Origin: Oceanospirillum sanctuarii
GTDB taxonomy: Bacteria; Pseudomonadota; Gammaproteobacteria; Pseudomonadales; Halomonadaceae
Length of the DNA stretch: 64,000 nt
NCBI RefSeq assembly: GCF_002150805.1
Contig: NZ_MTBA01000004.1
Span: 248,001-312,000, forward strand
Reading direction: 5' to 3'
Below, one piece after another: positions 55,369 through 64,000 of the stretch (its first letter is position 1; each line of letters starts with the position of its first letter). The notes under the pieces are model-generated. The model was not told where the DNA came from, did no database searches, and worked only from the letters and a program-made list of their open reading frames with translations. The position numbers and the translations under genes are program-made.

Positions 55369-56586
55369 ATGAAAGCAGCATCCATTCATCCGTCATCTTC
55401 CCTGATGACACTCTTGTCAGCCATGGCGCTGACCAGCCCGCTGGCACTGAACCTGTTCGTGCCGGCGATGCCGGATGCTGCCCGCTCTCTGGGTGTTGAT
55501 ATCAACACCATCCAGCTGACCTTCACCAGTTATCTGTTGATGCTGGCGGTGGGTCAGCTGATCTCCGGCCCTTTGGCCGACTTTTTTGGCCGTCGTCCGG
55601 TACTGCTCTGGGGCCTTGCCCTGCACGTGATTGGCAGTGCGCTGGCGGCAGTCGCTCAGGATATTACCTTTCTGGTAGCCGGTCGTGTGCTGCAGGCGTT
55701 AGGCGGCAGTACCGCTATGTCGCTGGCACGTACTGTGATTGTCGATCTTTATGGCCGACAGGGTGCCGCCGGAAAGATGGGCTATATGGTGATGGCGATC
55801 GCTATCGCTCAGTCCATTGCGCCAACGCTGGGAGGCTTTCTTAACCTCTGGTATGGCTGGAATGCGACACTGGTGCTGCCGATTGTGATCGGCACTACCG
55901 TTATGGCTGCCACTTTCAAATGGCTACCGGAAACCTGCGAACAGAAAAGCGATAACCTGCGACTGGGTCGGGTACTGGGTCAATACGGCAGTGTACTCAC
56001 CTCATCGGAATATCTCGGTTACGCCCTCTCCACCACCTTTATCGCCACCGCTTTTTATATGTTTGTCGGCAGCTCTCCCTATATTGTCGTGGATCAGTTG
56101 GGGGGCAACTCTGCCCAGTTCGGCAGCTGGTTTCTGACGGTTTCCCTCGCCTTTATGGCAGGCAGTTTTCTCTCTACCCGCATGGCCAAATGGCTGAATA
56201 TTGATCGCATGGTGATGCTGGGTAATGGCCTTTCCCTTGTGGGAGCTGGCCTGCTGCTGATGTTTGCGCTGGAAAGCCAGCTCAGCCTGACCACCCTATT
56301 TTTACCTATGGCGCTGGTGACCTTTGGCCGTGGCTTCAGCCAGCCCAATGCGCAATCCGGCGCGATTGCTTGTGCGACAGGTTCAGCCGGAACCGCATCC
56401 GGCCTGATGGGCTTTATTCAACTGCTGACCGGAGGCGTCATGGCTCAGGTCACACCCTGGCTTATGCAGCAAGGTTTAGTGGTACTGATGAGCTGCATTC
56501 TGGCAGCACCGATGCTCGCCATCTGCTGCCACAGTTATTCCTGGCGCAGACGGCGTCAGAAGATCAGCGCCCAAATGAATACCTAA
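55369..56586 (+). CDS. MFS transporter, Bcr/CflA type
   Basis: 405 residues, 12 membrane segments. SPLALNLFVPAMPDAARSLGVD at TM1 and GQLISGPLADFFGRRPVLLWG in loop 2-3 define the Bcr/CflA branch of drug:H+ antiporters. Within the hpa island and co-oriented with the aldehyde dehydrogenase (33 bases) and the second hpaD, so an aromatic acid or a toxic catechol intermediate is a possible substrate. A second Bcr/CflA-type protein lies at 37406-38626. Confidence 0.86.
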   Translation: MKAASIHPSSSLMTLLSAMALTSPLALNLFVPAMPDAARSLGVDINTIQLTFTSYLLMLAVGQLISGPLADFFGRRPVLLWGLALHVIGSALAAVAQDITFLVAGRVLQALGGSTAMSLARTVIVDLYGRQGAAGKMGYMVMAIAIAQSIAPTLGGFLNLWYGWNATLVLPIVIGTTVMAATFKWLPETCEQKSDNLRLGRVLGQYGSVLTSSEYLGYALSTTFIATAFYMFVGSSPYIVVDQLGGNSAQFGSWFLTVSLAFMAGSFLSTRMAKWLNIDRMVMLGNGLSLVGAGLLLMFALESQLSLTTLFLPMALVTFGRGFSQPNAQSGAIACATGSAGTASGLMGFIQLLTGGVMAQVTPWLMQQGLVVLMSCILAAPMLAICCHSYSWRRRRQKISAQMNT

Positions 56587-56710
56587 GACGAATACCTTAG
56601 CTAACATCTTAAAAAGCAATCCAAGACGTTAAACGACCAACCCTGACAGTACTTTTTAAACGGCATCTCACTGCAACCGATGCCCGGCAAAACCCAAGAG
56701 GATAATAACA

Positions 56711-57637
56711 ATGGGAAAACTTGCACTAGCTGCCAAAATCACTCACGTACCGTCCATGTATCTGTCCGAACTGGATGGCCCGCGCAAAGGCTGCCGTCAG
56801 GCTGCGATTGATGGTCATATCGAGATTGGCCGCCGCTGCCGCGAGCTGGGCGTGGATACCATCGTGGTATTTGATACCCACTGGCTGGTGAACTCCGGTT
56901 ATCACATCAACTGCGCCGAGCACTGGGAAGGCAACTACACCAGTGGCGAGCTGCCGCACTTTATCAGCAACATGGAGTACGACCTGAACGGCAACCCTGA
57001 GCTGGGTAATCTGCTGGCGAAGGTGTGTAACGAACAGGGTGTGGAGACGCTAGCCCATGACGGCACCACACTGGCTCCTGAGTACGGTACGCTGGTGCCG
57101 ATGCGCTATATGAATCAGGACAACCACTTTAAAGTGATCTCGGTATCGGCTCTGTGTACCGTTCACTACCTGAACGACAGCGCCCGTCTGGGTTGGGCGA
57201 TGCGTGAAGCGATCGAAAAACACTACGATGGCACAGTAGCGATTCTGGCCTCCGGCTCTCTCTCTCACCGCTTTGCTCAGAACGGTCAGGCACCGGACTT
57301 CTCCGATAAAGTGTGGAGCCCAATGCTGGAAACACTGGATCACGAAGTGGTTAAAATGTGGGAAAACGCCGAGTGGGATAAGTTCTGCACCATGCTGCCG
57401 GAATATGCCATTAAAGGCCACGGCGAAGGCATGATGCACGACACCGCCATGCTGCTGGGCGCACTGGGCTGGTCAGGGTATGACGGCAAAGCCGAAGTCC
57501 TCACCCCTTACTTTGGTAGCTCCGGCACCGGCCAGATCAACTGCGTATTCCCGGTGACACCACAGGATGGCAGTAAAGTGCCAGCGCCACAGGCTTCCAA
57601 ACAGGCTGAACTGACTTATGGTGAGAGCCGGGTTTAA
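56711..57637 (+). CDS. hpaD: 3,4-dihydroxyphenylacetate 2,3-dioxygenase (copy 2)
   Basis: 308 residues. Clearly an HpaD: MGKLALAAKITHVPSMYLSE, DTIVVFDTHWLVNSGYHINCAEH, YGTLVPMRYMNQDNHFKVISVSA, SGSLSHRF and GHGEGMMHDTAMLLGALGW. This copy is nearer to E. coli HpaD than the one at 52128. It carries a C-terminal extension of about 25 residues rich in Gln, Ala, Ser and Lys. Metal-ligand His and Glu are present. AGAGGA precedes ATG 56711. Terminator at 57651-57684. Confidence 0.92.
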   Translation: MGKLALAAKITHVPSMYLSELDGPRKGCRQAAIDGHIEIGRRCRELGVDTIVVFDTHWLVNSGYHINCAEHWEGNYTSGELPHFISNMEYDLNGNPELGNLLAKVCNEQGVETLAHDGTTLAPEYGTLVPMRYMNQDNHFKVISVSALCTVHYLNDSARLGWAMREAIEKHYDGTVAILASGSLSHRFAQNGQAPDFSDKVWSPMLETLDHEVVKMWENAEWDKFCTMLPEYAIKGHGEGMMHDTAMLLGALGWSGYDGKAEVLTPYFGSSGTGQINCVFPVTPQDGSKVPAPQASKQAELTYGESRV

Positions 57638-57650
57638 GTTTTCTCTTACC

Positions 57651-57684
57651 ATAAACGCCCTTCCCTGAAGGTAAGGGCGTTTAT
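57651..57684 (+). terminator. Terminator after second hpaD
   Basis: Twelve-base perfect arms ATAAACGCCCTT / AAGGGCGTTTAT with a ten-base loop; short T run at most. Confidence 0.7.
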
Positions 57685-57877
57685 CCCATTATTCAAAGTC
57701 TATCCAGACTCCTGAATGAAATCTCGCAATGAGATTATTACAGCTGCAAAACCATAATCCAACGCCTCTCAAAGCTAACAAGCTCTTTGATTTCAAAAGG
57801 TTATAAATTATCCTTTAGTATCAATTTAGTACTGAATCATGCCTTGGGAAAGGAATCTCTCCGCTTAGGAGCAAACC

Positions 57878-58696
57878 ATGAGATTCCTTTTCTTCTGTGC
57901 CAGCCTTGTGCTGTCATTGTCTGCTATTGCCGCCCCCAACTTTTCTGCTGCTAAAAAAGATGCCGTAAAGGTCTATCAGGGTCAGGAAACCAGCTTTTAC
58001 TGTGGCTGCGAGTATCGCCGCGAAGGGAAAAAACTGGTGCCCGACTGGGAGAGTTGCGGCTATTCACCCCGTAAAAACGCCAACCGTGGCTCCCGCATTG
58101 AATGGGAGCATGTGGTACCGGCGTGGCACTTTGGTCATCAACTGCAGTGCTGGCAGAACGGTGGCCGCAAAAACTGCACCCGTAATGATCCTAAGTTTGC
58201 AGCCATGGAGGCCGACCTGATGAATCTGGTTCCAGCAGTAGGTGAGCTGAATGGCGATCGCAGTAACTACAAGTTTGGAATGATTCCCGGTGAACCCCGC
58301 GCCTATGGCCGCTGTGACTTTGAAGTGGATTTCAAAGGCAAAACCGCCGAGCCACCGGAGAATGTCCGTGGCGATATCGCCCGCATCTACTTCTATATGC
58401 GAGATACCTACGGTCTGCAGATCAGCCGCCAACAACGACAACTACTGGAAGCCTGGAACCGACAGGATCCGGAATCGGATTGGGAGCGTGAACGCAAACG
58501 CCGGATCGAAAAGCTGCAGGGTGCGAAGCTGCCTGTTGCAAGCCCAACACGCCCATCACAACTCAGCTGTGATGAACTGCCTAAAACTTGCAGCCGAATG
58601 ACCAGCTGCGAACAGGCGCAGGCGGCATTGGCCTGTGGGAATGAAAGGTTGGATCGGGATAAAGATGGCGTGCCGTGCGAGGCGCTTTGTCGGTAG
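57878..58696 (+). CDS. Periplasmic endonuclease I with C-terminal excalibur domain
   Basis: 272 residues. Signal peptide (cut after IAA, about residue 19), then the EndA/NucM nuclease domain: [16 protein letters not shown] (73-88) with the catalytic His and [19 protein letters not shown]. Residues about 232-272 form an excalibur calcium-binding domain, [13 protein letters not shown], with a Cys-rich surround ([12 protein letters not shown]). Degrades extracellular or incoming DNA. Longer than E. coli EndA because of the extra domain. Confidence 0.9.
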   Translation: MRFLFFCASLVLSLSAIAAPNFSAAKKDAVKVYQGQETSFYCGCEYRREGKKLVPDWESCGYSPRKNANRGSRIEWEHVVPAWHFGHQLQCWQNGGRKNCTRNDPKFAAMEADLMNLVPAVGELNGDRSNYKFGMIPGEPRAYGRCDFEVDFKGKTAEPPENVRGDIARIYFYMRDTYGLQISRQQRQLLEAWNRQDPESDWERERKRRIEKLQGAKLPVASPTRPSQLSCDELPKTCSRMTSCEQAQAALACGNERLDRDKDGVPCEALCR

Positions 58697-58780
58697 GTAA
58701 GCCGTATCAGTTCCAATTCCCGAAGAAAGTATCAGTAGTGTGAGTCGATCCAATCCATCATTGGAACGACTATAAACAGT

Positions 58781-58800
58781 GGCCGCCAACCTGTGCGGCC
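58781..58800 (+). terminator. Possible terminator after the nuclease gene
   Basis: GGCCGC / GCGGCC with an eight-base loop, then GCATTTTTCC. A TATAAT at 58816-58821 may be the -10 of the dusA promoter; no good -35 is seen. Confidence 0.45.
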
Positions 58801-58880
58801 TACGCATTTTTCCGCTATAATCCGCCGCTTTCGTTTTACCGTATTCAGACCATTCAGCCTTTACAAAGAATCCTGCCGAT

Positions 58881-59906
58881 ATGCCTTTTACGCCTACTAC
58901 CGCTATTCAGAAGCACCGTCGTTTTTCCGTTGCCCCTATGATGGACTGGACTGACAGGCACTATCGCTACTTTGCGCGTTTGCTCTCCAAAGAAGCCCTG
59001 CTGTACACCGAGATGGTGACAACCGGTGCGATTCTGTTCGGTAAGGATCCGGATCGTTTTCTGGCATACAACGATGAAGAGCATCCTATCGCGCTTCAGC
59101 TGGGTGGCAGTAACCCGGAAGACTTGGCCAAGTGCAGTGTAAAGGCGACAGAATTCGGTTACGACGAGATCAATCTGAATGTGGGCTGCCCGAGTGATCG
59201 TGTACAGAACAACATGATTGGCGCTTGCCTGATGGGCCATGCGGATCTGGTAGCGGAATGCATCTCTGCCATGCAGGCAGCCACTGAGGTTGAGGTAACG
59301 GTGAAATGCCGCATCGGTATCGATGAGCAGAACCCTGAAGAAACCCTGCCGCAGTTTATTGAGACGGTTGCCGCAGCAGGCTGCAAAAGCTTTACTCTGC
59401 ACGCCCGTAAGGCGTGGCTGGAAGGCTTAAGCCCTAAGCAAAACCGTGAAGTTCCGCCGCTGGATTATGATCTGGTTTACCGTATGAAGCAGGCTTATCC
59501 GGAGCTTGAGATTGCGATTAACGGGGGTATCACCACTTTCGATCAGATGACGACCCATCTGGAGCATGTGGATGGTGTGATGGTGGGTCGTGAGGCGTAT
59601 CAGAACCCTTACCTGCTGGCAGAAGTTGATCAGAAGATCTTTGGTCTGGATACGCCGGTCATCAGCCGTCATGAAGCTTTGGCGAAGATGCTACCGTATA
59701 TCGAGCAGCAATGTTCGGAAGGCACCTATCTGGGACATATCACCCGTCATATTCTGGGGATTTTTCAGGGCTGTCCGGGTGGACGTAAGTTCCGTCGTCA
59801 CATCAGTGAGAATGCCTATAAAGAGGGTGCAGGCCCTGAGGTTCTGGAACAGGCGATGGCGCTGGTTTCTGAGCAGGCGATTCTGGATGCCGCTTTTAGC
59901 GAGTAA
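58881..59906 (+). CDS. dusA: tRNA-dihydrouridine(20/20a) synthase
   Basis: 341 residues. FMN-dependent Dus fold: [35 protein letters not shown] is the DusA start, catalytic Cys103 in [12 protein letters not shown], then KCRIGID and [25 protein letters not shown] is diagnostic for DusA. Reduces U20/U20a of tRNA. Followed by talB. Confidence 0.95.
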   Translation: MPFTPTTAIQKHRRFSVAPMMDWTDRHYRYFARLLSKEALLYTEMVTTGAILFGKDPDRFLAYNDEEHPIALQLGGSNPEDLAKCSVKATEFGYDEINLNVGCPSDRVQNNMIGACLMGHADLVAECISAMQAATEVEVTVKCRIGIDEQNPEETLPQFIETVAAAGCKSFTLHARKAWLEGLSPKQNREVPPLDYDLVYRMKQAYPELEIAINGGITTFDQMTTHLEHVDGVMVGREAYQNPYLLAEVDQKIFGLDTPVISRHEALAKMLPYIEQQCSEGTYLGHITRHILGIFQGCPGGRKFRRHISENAYKEGAGPEVLEQAMALVSEQAILDAAFSE

Positions 59907-60026
59907 AAGCCGCCTAAGGCTGTGACCCACTTCCTATAATGCGACCAGCACCACCTTAGTGCTATTGCGGTTCTGTTGAATTCTCTTTAAAAACAAAGAA
60001 CTTAACGAACCGCAGGAAGATTCACT

Positions 60027-60980
60027 ATGGCCAGTAAACTGGAACAACTGCGTCAAATGACCGTTGTCGTCGCCGACACCGGTGATATTGATGCCATCGC
60101 ACAACTGAAACCGCAGGACGCAACCACGAATCCCTCTCTGGTTCTTAAGGTTGCTGACAAGCCTGAGTATCAGGACCTGATCAAACAAGCGGTTCAGAAA
60201 GCTAAGCAGGAAACCACGAACCCTGAGCAGCAAAAAGATTTCGCCGTTGACCGTATTGCAGTAGCCATCGGCGCTGAGATCAGCCGTATCATTCCGGGTT
60301 TTATCTCTACTGAAGTCAGTGCCCGCCTCTCTTTTGATACCCGAGCTACCGTTGAAAAAGCCCGCCGTCTTATCGGTCTCTATAAAGAGCTGGGCGTAGG
60401 TCGCGAACGGGTGCTGATCAAGATCGCCTCCACCTGGGAAGGCATTAAAGCCGCGGAGATTCTTGAGCAGGAAGGTATTACCTGTAACCTGACACTCCTG
60501 TTCTCACAGGCTCAGGCGGTGGCTTGTGCCGAAGCCGGCATAACTCTGATCTCACCTTTTGTGGGTCGTATTCTGGACTGGAATAAAGCCGCTTTCCCTG
60601 AACAGGATTTCACCGGTGCAAAAGACCCCGGTGTGCTGTCCGTTCAGAGCATCTACAACTACTACAAGCAGCACGCTTACGACACGATTGTGATGGGTGC
60701 CAGCTTCCGCAATACCGATGAGATCGAACAGTTGGCAGGTTGTGACCGGCTGACCATCAGCCCGGCACTGCTGGAGCAACTGGCCGCTGATGAGGCTCCA
60801 CTAGAGTGTAAGCTGCGAGCGAATAAGCCTCTGATGCCACGCCCTGCAGCGCTTACTGAAGCTGAATTCCGCTGGCAGATGAATCAGGATGCGATGGCTA
60901 CTGAAAAACTGTCAGAAGGTATCCGTCTGTTTGCTGCGGATCAGGCCAAACTTGAAGCCCAGTTAGCGCCTCTTTTTTAA
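60027..60980 (+). CDS. talB: Transaldolase
   Basis: 317 residues, as in E. coli TalB. Schiff-base Lys132 in [21 protein letters not shown] near the start, [10 protein letters not shown] and [23 protein letters not shown]. Transfers dihydroxyacetone in the pentose phosphate pathway. GCAGGAAG precedes ATG 60027; a TATAAT at 59935-59940 may be its -10. Stem-loop terminator follows. Confidence 0.96.
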   Translation: MASKLEQLRQMTVVVADTGDIDAIAQLKPQDATTNPSLVLKVADKPEYQDLIKQAVQKAKQETTNPEQQKDFAVDRIAVAIGAEISRIIPGFISTEVSARLSFDTRATVEKARRLIGLYKELGVGRERVLIKIASTWEGIKAAEILEQEGITCNLTLLFSQAQAVACAEAGITLISPFVGRILDWNKAAFPEQDFTGAKDPGVLSVQSIYNYYKQHAYDTIVMGASFRNTDEIEQLAGCDRLTISPALLEQLAADEAPLECKLRANKPLMPRPAALTEAEFRWQMNQDAMATEKLSEGIRLFAADQAKLEAQLAPLF

Positions 60981-61016
60981 GTAAGCCTAACTAACTCGCC
61001 GCTTTAGCAACAGACA

Positions 61017-61071
61017 CAAAAAAGCCCCGGATCACTTTGCTTCAGTTAATAGCAAATGTCGGGGCTTTTCT
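61017..61071 (+). terminator. Terminator after talB
   Basis: AAAAGCCCCG..CTTTGCT pairs with AGCAAATG..CGGGGCTTTT; interrupted long stem ending in T's. Confidence 0.75.
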
Positions 61072-61106
61072 GTATTTTGAATTTTATCTGAGGAACCGGC
61101 TTAGGA

Positions 61107-61622
61107 TCAGTGAAAACTCTTCAGATCCGGCGTTGCCTTACAGTTTTCCAGCGCAAAAACGACGGGTTCAAACTCTTCTTTGTTGCGAGGGTTTAACCCC
61201 ATCAACGTTCGGTGTGCATCGATCACTTTCTGGCGGATGCTATCAGCGCATTCATCATCCAGTACAGGCGCTTCCTCCAGAGAGTAGTCCAGTGCAATCG
61301 GTTGATGGCGCAGATTGAAGTAATGCTCAAAGCCCATACTGTCCAGTACACGGGTAATATCTTCACGGGTGCTGACGATGGTTGGCTTGCGGGTCATTAC
61401 CTCTTTGGCGTTGACGGCAATTTTTGCCAACAAACCGAGAGCCGTGCTGTCGATGCCATCGGTTTCGGTCAGATCGATTACGACCGATTTAAGGTCTTCA
61501 CCACCAAAAATTCGTTTAAGCAATGAATCTATGGTTGAGCAGAGTGTTAAGCGCACGTCACCCATAAATTTGAGTACGTACACACCCCGGTTTTCCGCAA
61601 CCAGAATTTTGCCTTCTTGCAT
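61107..61622 (-). CDS. STAS-domain anti-sigma-factor antagonist (RssC-like)
   Basis: 171 residues. N-terminal STAS domain (GVYVLKFMGDVRLTLCSTIDSLLKRIFGG, VVIDLTETDGIDSTALGLLAKIAV) with Ser in the phospho-acceptor loop (DSTALG), followed by a 60-residue tail. In Pseudomonas the neighbour pair RssB/RssC at the same locus controls RpoS turnover. ATG 61622 lies one base from the stop of the upstream gene, so the two are co-translated. Possible substrate of the PP2C domain of the partner. Confidence 0.82.
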   Translation of the reverse strand: MQEGKILVAENRGVYVLKFMGDVRLTLCSTIDSLLKRIFGGEDLKSVVIDLTETDGIDSTALGLLAKIAVNAKEVMTRKPTIVSTREDITRVLDSMGFEHYFNLRHQPIALDYSLEEAPVLDDECADSIRQKVIDAHRTLMGLNPRNKEEFEPVVFALENCKATPDLKSFH

Positions 61623-61623
61623 A

Positions 61624-62790
61624 TTAAGAACCTGATACCGCCAACAGGCTGACATCGTCAGGGGCGTCCTGCATGCCTAACTCGGTAAAGTGTCCTACCA
61701 TGGCGTCATGTTGCCCTGCAAATTGAGTTGCTATCTCTAACAGCGCTTGTTCTTTGGCCGCCAGAGAGGTTTCTTTGATCACTTCAAACACACCGTCTGA
61801 AAAGAGGGTGAGATGGTATCGCGGGTGCAACAATAACTCAAACTCCTCATAAGTCGCATCCGCAAAAAGTCCTACAGGCATCCCCTTTCCTTCCAGATAG
61901 CGCGCGCCCTCATCATCCACTAACACAGGATAAGGAAAGTGCGCACCATTACAGTAGCGCAGATGGCGGGTTTTGCTATCTAAAAGACCAAGAAAAATAG
62001 TCAGGTGTTTACCCAGACCGGTTTCCAGCAACTCGCCGTTCACTCTTTTTAAGATATCGGCAGGATTAACCGGCTCTCCAAGACGCAGAGCCCGTTTGAC
62101 GTAACGGCGGATATACACCCGAAGAAGAATGGTGATAAACGCAGAGGAGGCACCGTGGCCGGAAACATCAGCCAGATAGAAGACCACCTGATCATCTGTG
62201 ACCGGAAAGTAATCAACAAAGTCGCCACTCAGGTAAAGTGAAGGACAGATCATGTAACTGAAGTGGTTCTGGTCGAAACTCCAGGGAGAATCCGGCAGCA
62301 TCTTCTGTTGAACGTAGCGCCCTGCTTGTTGATCCTGGCGCAGAAGATCGAGACTGGTCATCAGTTCAAGATTCAGTTGTTCCAGCTCATCATAGGTCTG
62401 CTGACTCTGCAGCAGCTCCTGCTTGCGGCTCACCGCACGCTGCAGTACCAGAGTTGTCAGGCTAAGATTCTGATCCGGGTTGAGAATGTAATCATCAGCA
62501 CCAGCTTCCAAAGCGCTGATCAGGGTATCAGTAAGCGCCTCATTAGCGATAACAACCAGTGCGTAATCACGGCTGGACACCAACCAGTTCTCAAGAGAAA
62601 AAATATCATCTGCTGCTTTAATCTCAAAAACCACCAGTTTGGTCGCTTCCGGCAGCTTCGCAGGGGAGTATTCAGTAGGTAAAGGCTCTGTTTCCAGCGC
62701 ATCAAGCAGCTTCTGGGATACGTGATGTTCTGAAGATGTATCAGATGATGAACCTGAGACATAAACCGCATCCAGCAATGTTGTAAGCAT
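61624..62790 (-). CDS. RssB-like protein: degenerate receiver plus PP2C phosphatase
   Basis: 388 residues. N-terminal receiver-like domain (about 5-125), a coiled coil (about 127-160: SRKQELLQSQQTYDELEQLNLELMTSLDLL) and a C-terminal PP2C/SpoIIE domain with SGDFVDYF, LADVSGHGASSAF, LFSDGVFE and DDVSLLAV. The receiver does not show the usual acidic pair and has Glu where the phosphorylated Asp is expected (KLVVFEIKA), and the Lys near DYILNP is missing, so it is probably not phosphorylated in the normal way. Substrate presumably the STAS partner. ATG 62790 chosen over an upstream TTG. Confidence 0.83.
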   Translation of the reverse strand: MLTTLLDAVYVSGSSSDTSSEHHVSQKLLDALETEPLPTEYSPAKLPEATKLVVFEIKAADDIFSLENWLVSSRDYALVVIANEALTDTLISALEAGADDYILNPDQNLSLTTLVLQRAVSRKQELLQSQQTYDELEQLNLELMTSLDLLRQDQQAGRYVQQKMLPDSPWSFDQNHFSYMICPSLYLSGDFVDYFPVTDDQVVFYLADVSGHGASSAFITILLRVYIRRYVKRALRLGEPVNPADILKRVNGELLETGLGKHLTIFLGLLDSKTRHLRYCNGAHFPYPVLVDDEGARYLEGKGMPVGLFADATYEEFELLLHPRYHLTLFSDGVFEVIKETSLAAKEQALLEIATQFAGQHDAMVGHFTELGMQDAPDDVSLLAVSGS

Positions 62791-62990
62791 AAGTTCCAAG
62801 TGTCCTTAGCAATATCCTGTTGCCTGTGTCTCAAAATCGAGCAGCAGAGATAGCAAATGGATTAAGCCTGCCTATAGTGAATAGTGTAAACCCTATCATA
62901 GACAAGGGAAATGCAGATAAGTGCACTGGATCAAGTGGCTAAAAAAAATGTAATATTTCCGAGACTGCTTTTAAGTATAGGATGTCGACG

Positions 62991-63329
62991 ATGGAATTTT
63001 TTCTGCCAAGCGGTGAAAAAAGAGCTTTTCCGAGAACACGTCTGAGCCTGAGCTGCGAACTGCAGCTGACAGAGCAAGAAGATCGTTTGCTGGGTCAGTG
63101 CCTTGACCTGAGCACAACAGGTGCACGGGTGGTGCTTTCTGAGGCAATACCATCCGGAACAAAGGCTCACTTTAAGTTGAGGGAGCATCTTGGCAAAGAA
63201 CCCTTTGAAGCGATAGTGGAAATTACTCGGGTTGCTGAAATGCCTGTTGAAGTGGCTGAGGGTGATCTGGATTCAATGGAAGAACCGACACGCTACTGTG
63301 CCGGTCTGAAAATTATCGAAATTATTTGA
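62991..63329 (+). CDS. PilZ-domain protein
   Basis: 112 residues. RxxxR (RAFPR, 11-15) and the DLSTTGARV motif (about 41) are the c-di-GMP-binding signatures, both intact. Single-domain PilZ protein. AGGA eight bases ahead favours ATG 62991; ATG 62982 is also in frame. Divergent from the RssB-like gene. Matches the small gene between rssB and vacJ/mlaA in Pseudomonas. Confidence 0.84.
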   Translation: MEFFLPSGEKRAFPRTRLSLSCELQLTEQEDRLLGQCLDLSTTGARVVLSEAIPSGTKAHFKLREHLGKEPFEAIVEITRVAEMPVEVAEGDLDSMEEPTRYCAGLKIIEII

Positions 63330-63395
63330 GGCTGGCTGAAACGCCAGCCCCCACCTTCTTAGATTTTCCATCATGACGAAGCGCAACAGCCTACC

Positions 63396-64000
63396 TTAAA
63401 AGTCTTCGTCAAAGTCCATATCTTCAAAATCATCAAAGCCAGCATCAAAGCTGTCTTCTACGACTCCATCTTTGATCTCATACTCACGATTCTGCAGATA
63501 AGCATCACGGAAGAAAACGTATTTATCGCCGCTGATCAGGCTCTCTTTATCCAGTAGGCTTTCTCTGCGATGCACCAGATCTACAGCCAGCACACCGTAA
63601 GTTTCTTCTTCTGTCAGAGGCGCATATTCAAGCGGATTCAGCTGATAGTTCGGGTAGATGCTGAGAGAGTCTCTTAACGTGCTTGGACCAAGGAAAGGAA
63701 TGACGACATAAGGGCCACTACCAACCCCCCAGACCGCCAATGTCTGACCTAGATCCTCTTTATGCTCTTCAATACCGACCCAGGTGGCAACATCAAATAA
63801 ACCGAAAATACCGACCGTTGAATTGATAACAAAACGCCCGGATGACTTCAGGGCATCACCGGGTTTAGCCTGAAGGAGGTCGTTAACCGCTGTGGGGACT
63901 TCACCCAGATTACTGAAGAAATTACTGACACCGGTTCGGACAAAACGCGGCGTGATAAAGCGATAACCTTTCGCCACAGGCCGGGCGATGTAGGTATCCA
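63396..64000 (-). CDS. mlaA: MlaA/VacJ outer membrane lipoprotein (partial)
   Basis: The leftward frame covers the last 200 residues and continues past the right edge, so the signal peptide and lipobox are missing. MlaA signatures: DTYIARPVAKGYRFITP, RTGVSNFFSNLGEVPTAVNDLLQ, GRFVINSTVGIFGLFDVATWVGI, GQTLAVWGVGSGPYVVIPFLGPSTLRD. The C-terminal acidic tail (FDDFEDMDFDEDF) is variable in the family. It works with MlaBCDEF to return phospholipids to the inner membrane. Confidence 0.93.
   Translation of the reverse strand, partial: DTYIARPVAKGYRFITPRFVRTGVSNFFSNLGEVPTAVNDLLQAKPGDALKSSGRFVINSTVGIFGLFDVATWVGIEEHKEDLGQTLAVWGVGSGPYVVIPFLGPSTLRDSLSIYPNYQLNPLEYAPLTEEETYGVLAVDLVHRRESLLDKESLISGDKYVFFRDAYLQNREYEIKDGVVEDSFDAGFDDFEDMDFDEDF

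Overview
The window reads as a chromosomal stretch of a heterotrophic, probably marine gammaproteobacterium. The protein set looks like the Oceanospirillaceae and relatives (Marinobacterium, Neptuniibacter, Amphritea type): DUF2789 and DUF3095 proteins, SelO, a TRAP transporter, and a dusA / transaldolase / RssC / RssB / PilZ / MlaA block whose order I recall from Pseudomonas. The genus is an inference from family content, not from a marker gene. No rRNA, tRNA, IS element, prophage or CRISPR array was seen. Coding density is high and most genes sit in short operons.

Layout. 0-8 kb: an HD-GYP type protein, then the divergent pair norR / hmp for nitric oxide detoxification with a readable sigma-54 promoter and two identical NorR-type sites, a periplasmic PQQ sugar dehydrogenase and two alpha/beta hydrolases. 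8-19 kb: GIY-YIG/DUF123, DUF2789, a glutamine amidotransferase, an aminotransferase divergent from a MocR-type regulator, SelO, a HigBA-like toxin-antitoxin operon with a 19-bp perfect palindromic operator, a secreted beta-barrel-like protein, and a COG0523 GTPase divergent from a small unknown protein across a Zur-box-like palindrome. 19-30 kb: 5-oxoprolinase genes pxpA and a fused pxpBC, asparaginase, DUF3095, a 57-codon unannotated gene, a BaiN-like flavoprotein, two tandem Cys-nucleophile hydrolases divergent from a LysR regulator, and a double cupin. 30-39 kb: a diguanylate cyclase with two solute-binding-like sensor domains, a chromate transporter, a SapC-like / lysine-alanine-rich / DnaA-C-like fusion protein, a thioesterase, a LysR regulator and an MFS exporter.

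39-57.6 kb is the centrepiece: a homoprotocatechuate (3,4-dihydroxyphenylacetate) meta-cleavage island. Leftward genes are hpaE, hpaF, dctP, dctQ, dctM and uspA; rightward genes are hpaG1, hpaG2, hpaH, hpaI, hpaA, an unrecognised polytopic membrane protein, hpaR, hpaD, a GlcG-like gene, an aldehyde dehydrogenase, an MFS protein and a second hpaD. Together they would open the ring (HpaD), oxidise the semialdehyde (HpaE), isomerise and decarboxylate (HpaF, HpaG1/G2), hydrate (HpaH) and cleave (HpaI) to pyruvate and succinic semialdehyde. The hydroxylase HpaBC is not in the window. A 12-base element, TTAACATATTAA, occurs exactly five times (plus two degenerate copies), always in front of genes of this island and twice inside well-formed -35/-10 promoters. 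I propose it is the HpaR operator. One copy sits right at the start of the membrane-protein / hpaR pair, making that membrane protein the best candidate for an undescribed component of the pathway, probably a transporter.

57.6-64 kb: a periplasmic nuclease with an excalibur domain, dusA, talB, the RssC/RssB-type partner-switch pair, a PilZ protein and the 3' part of mlaA, which runs off the right edge.
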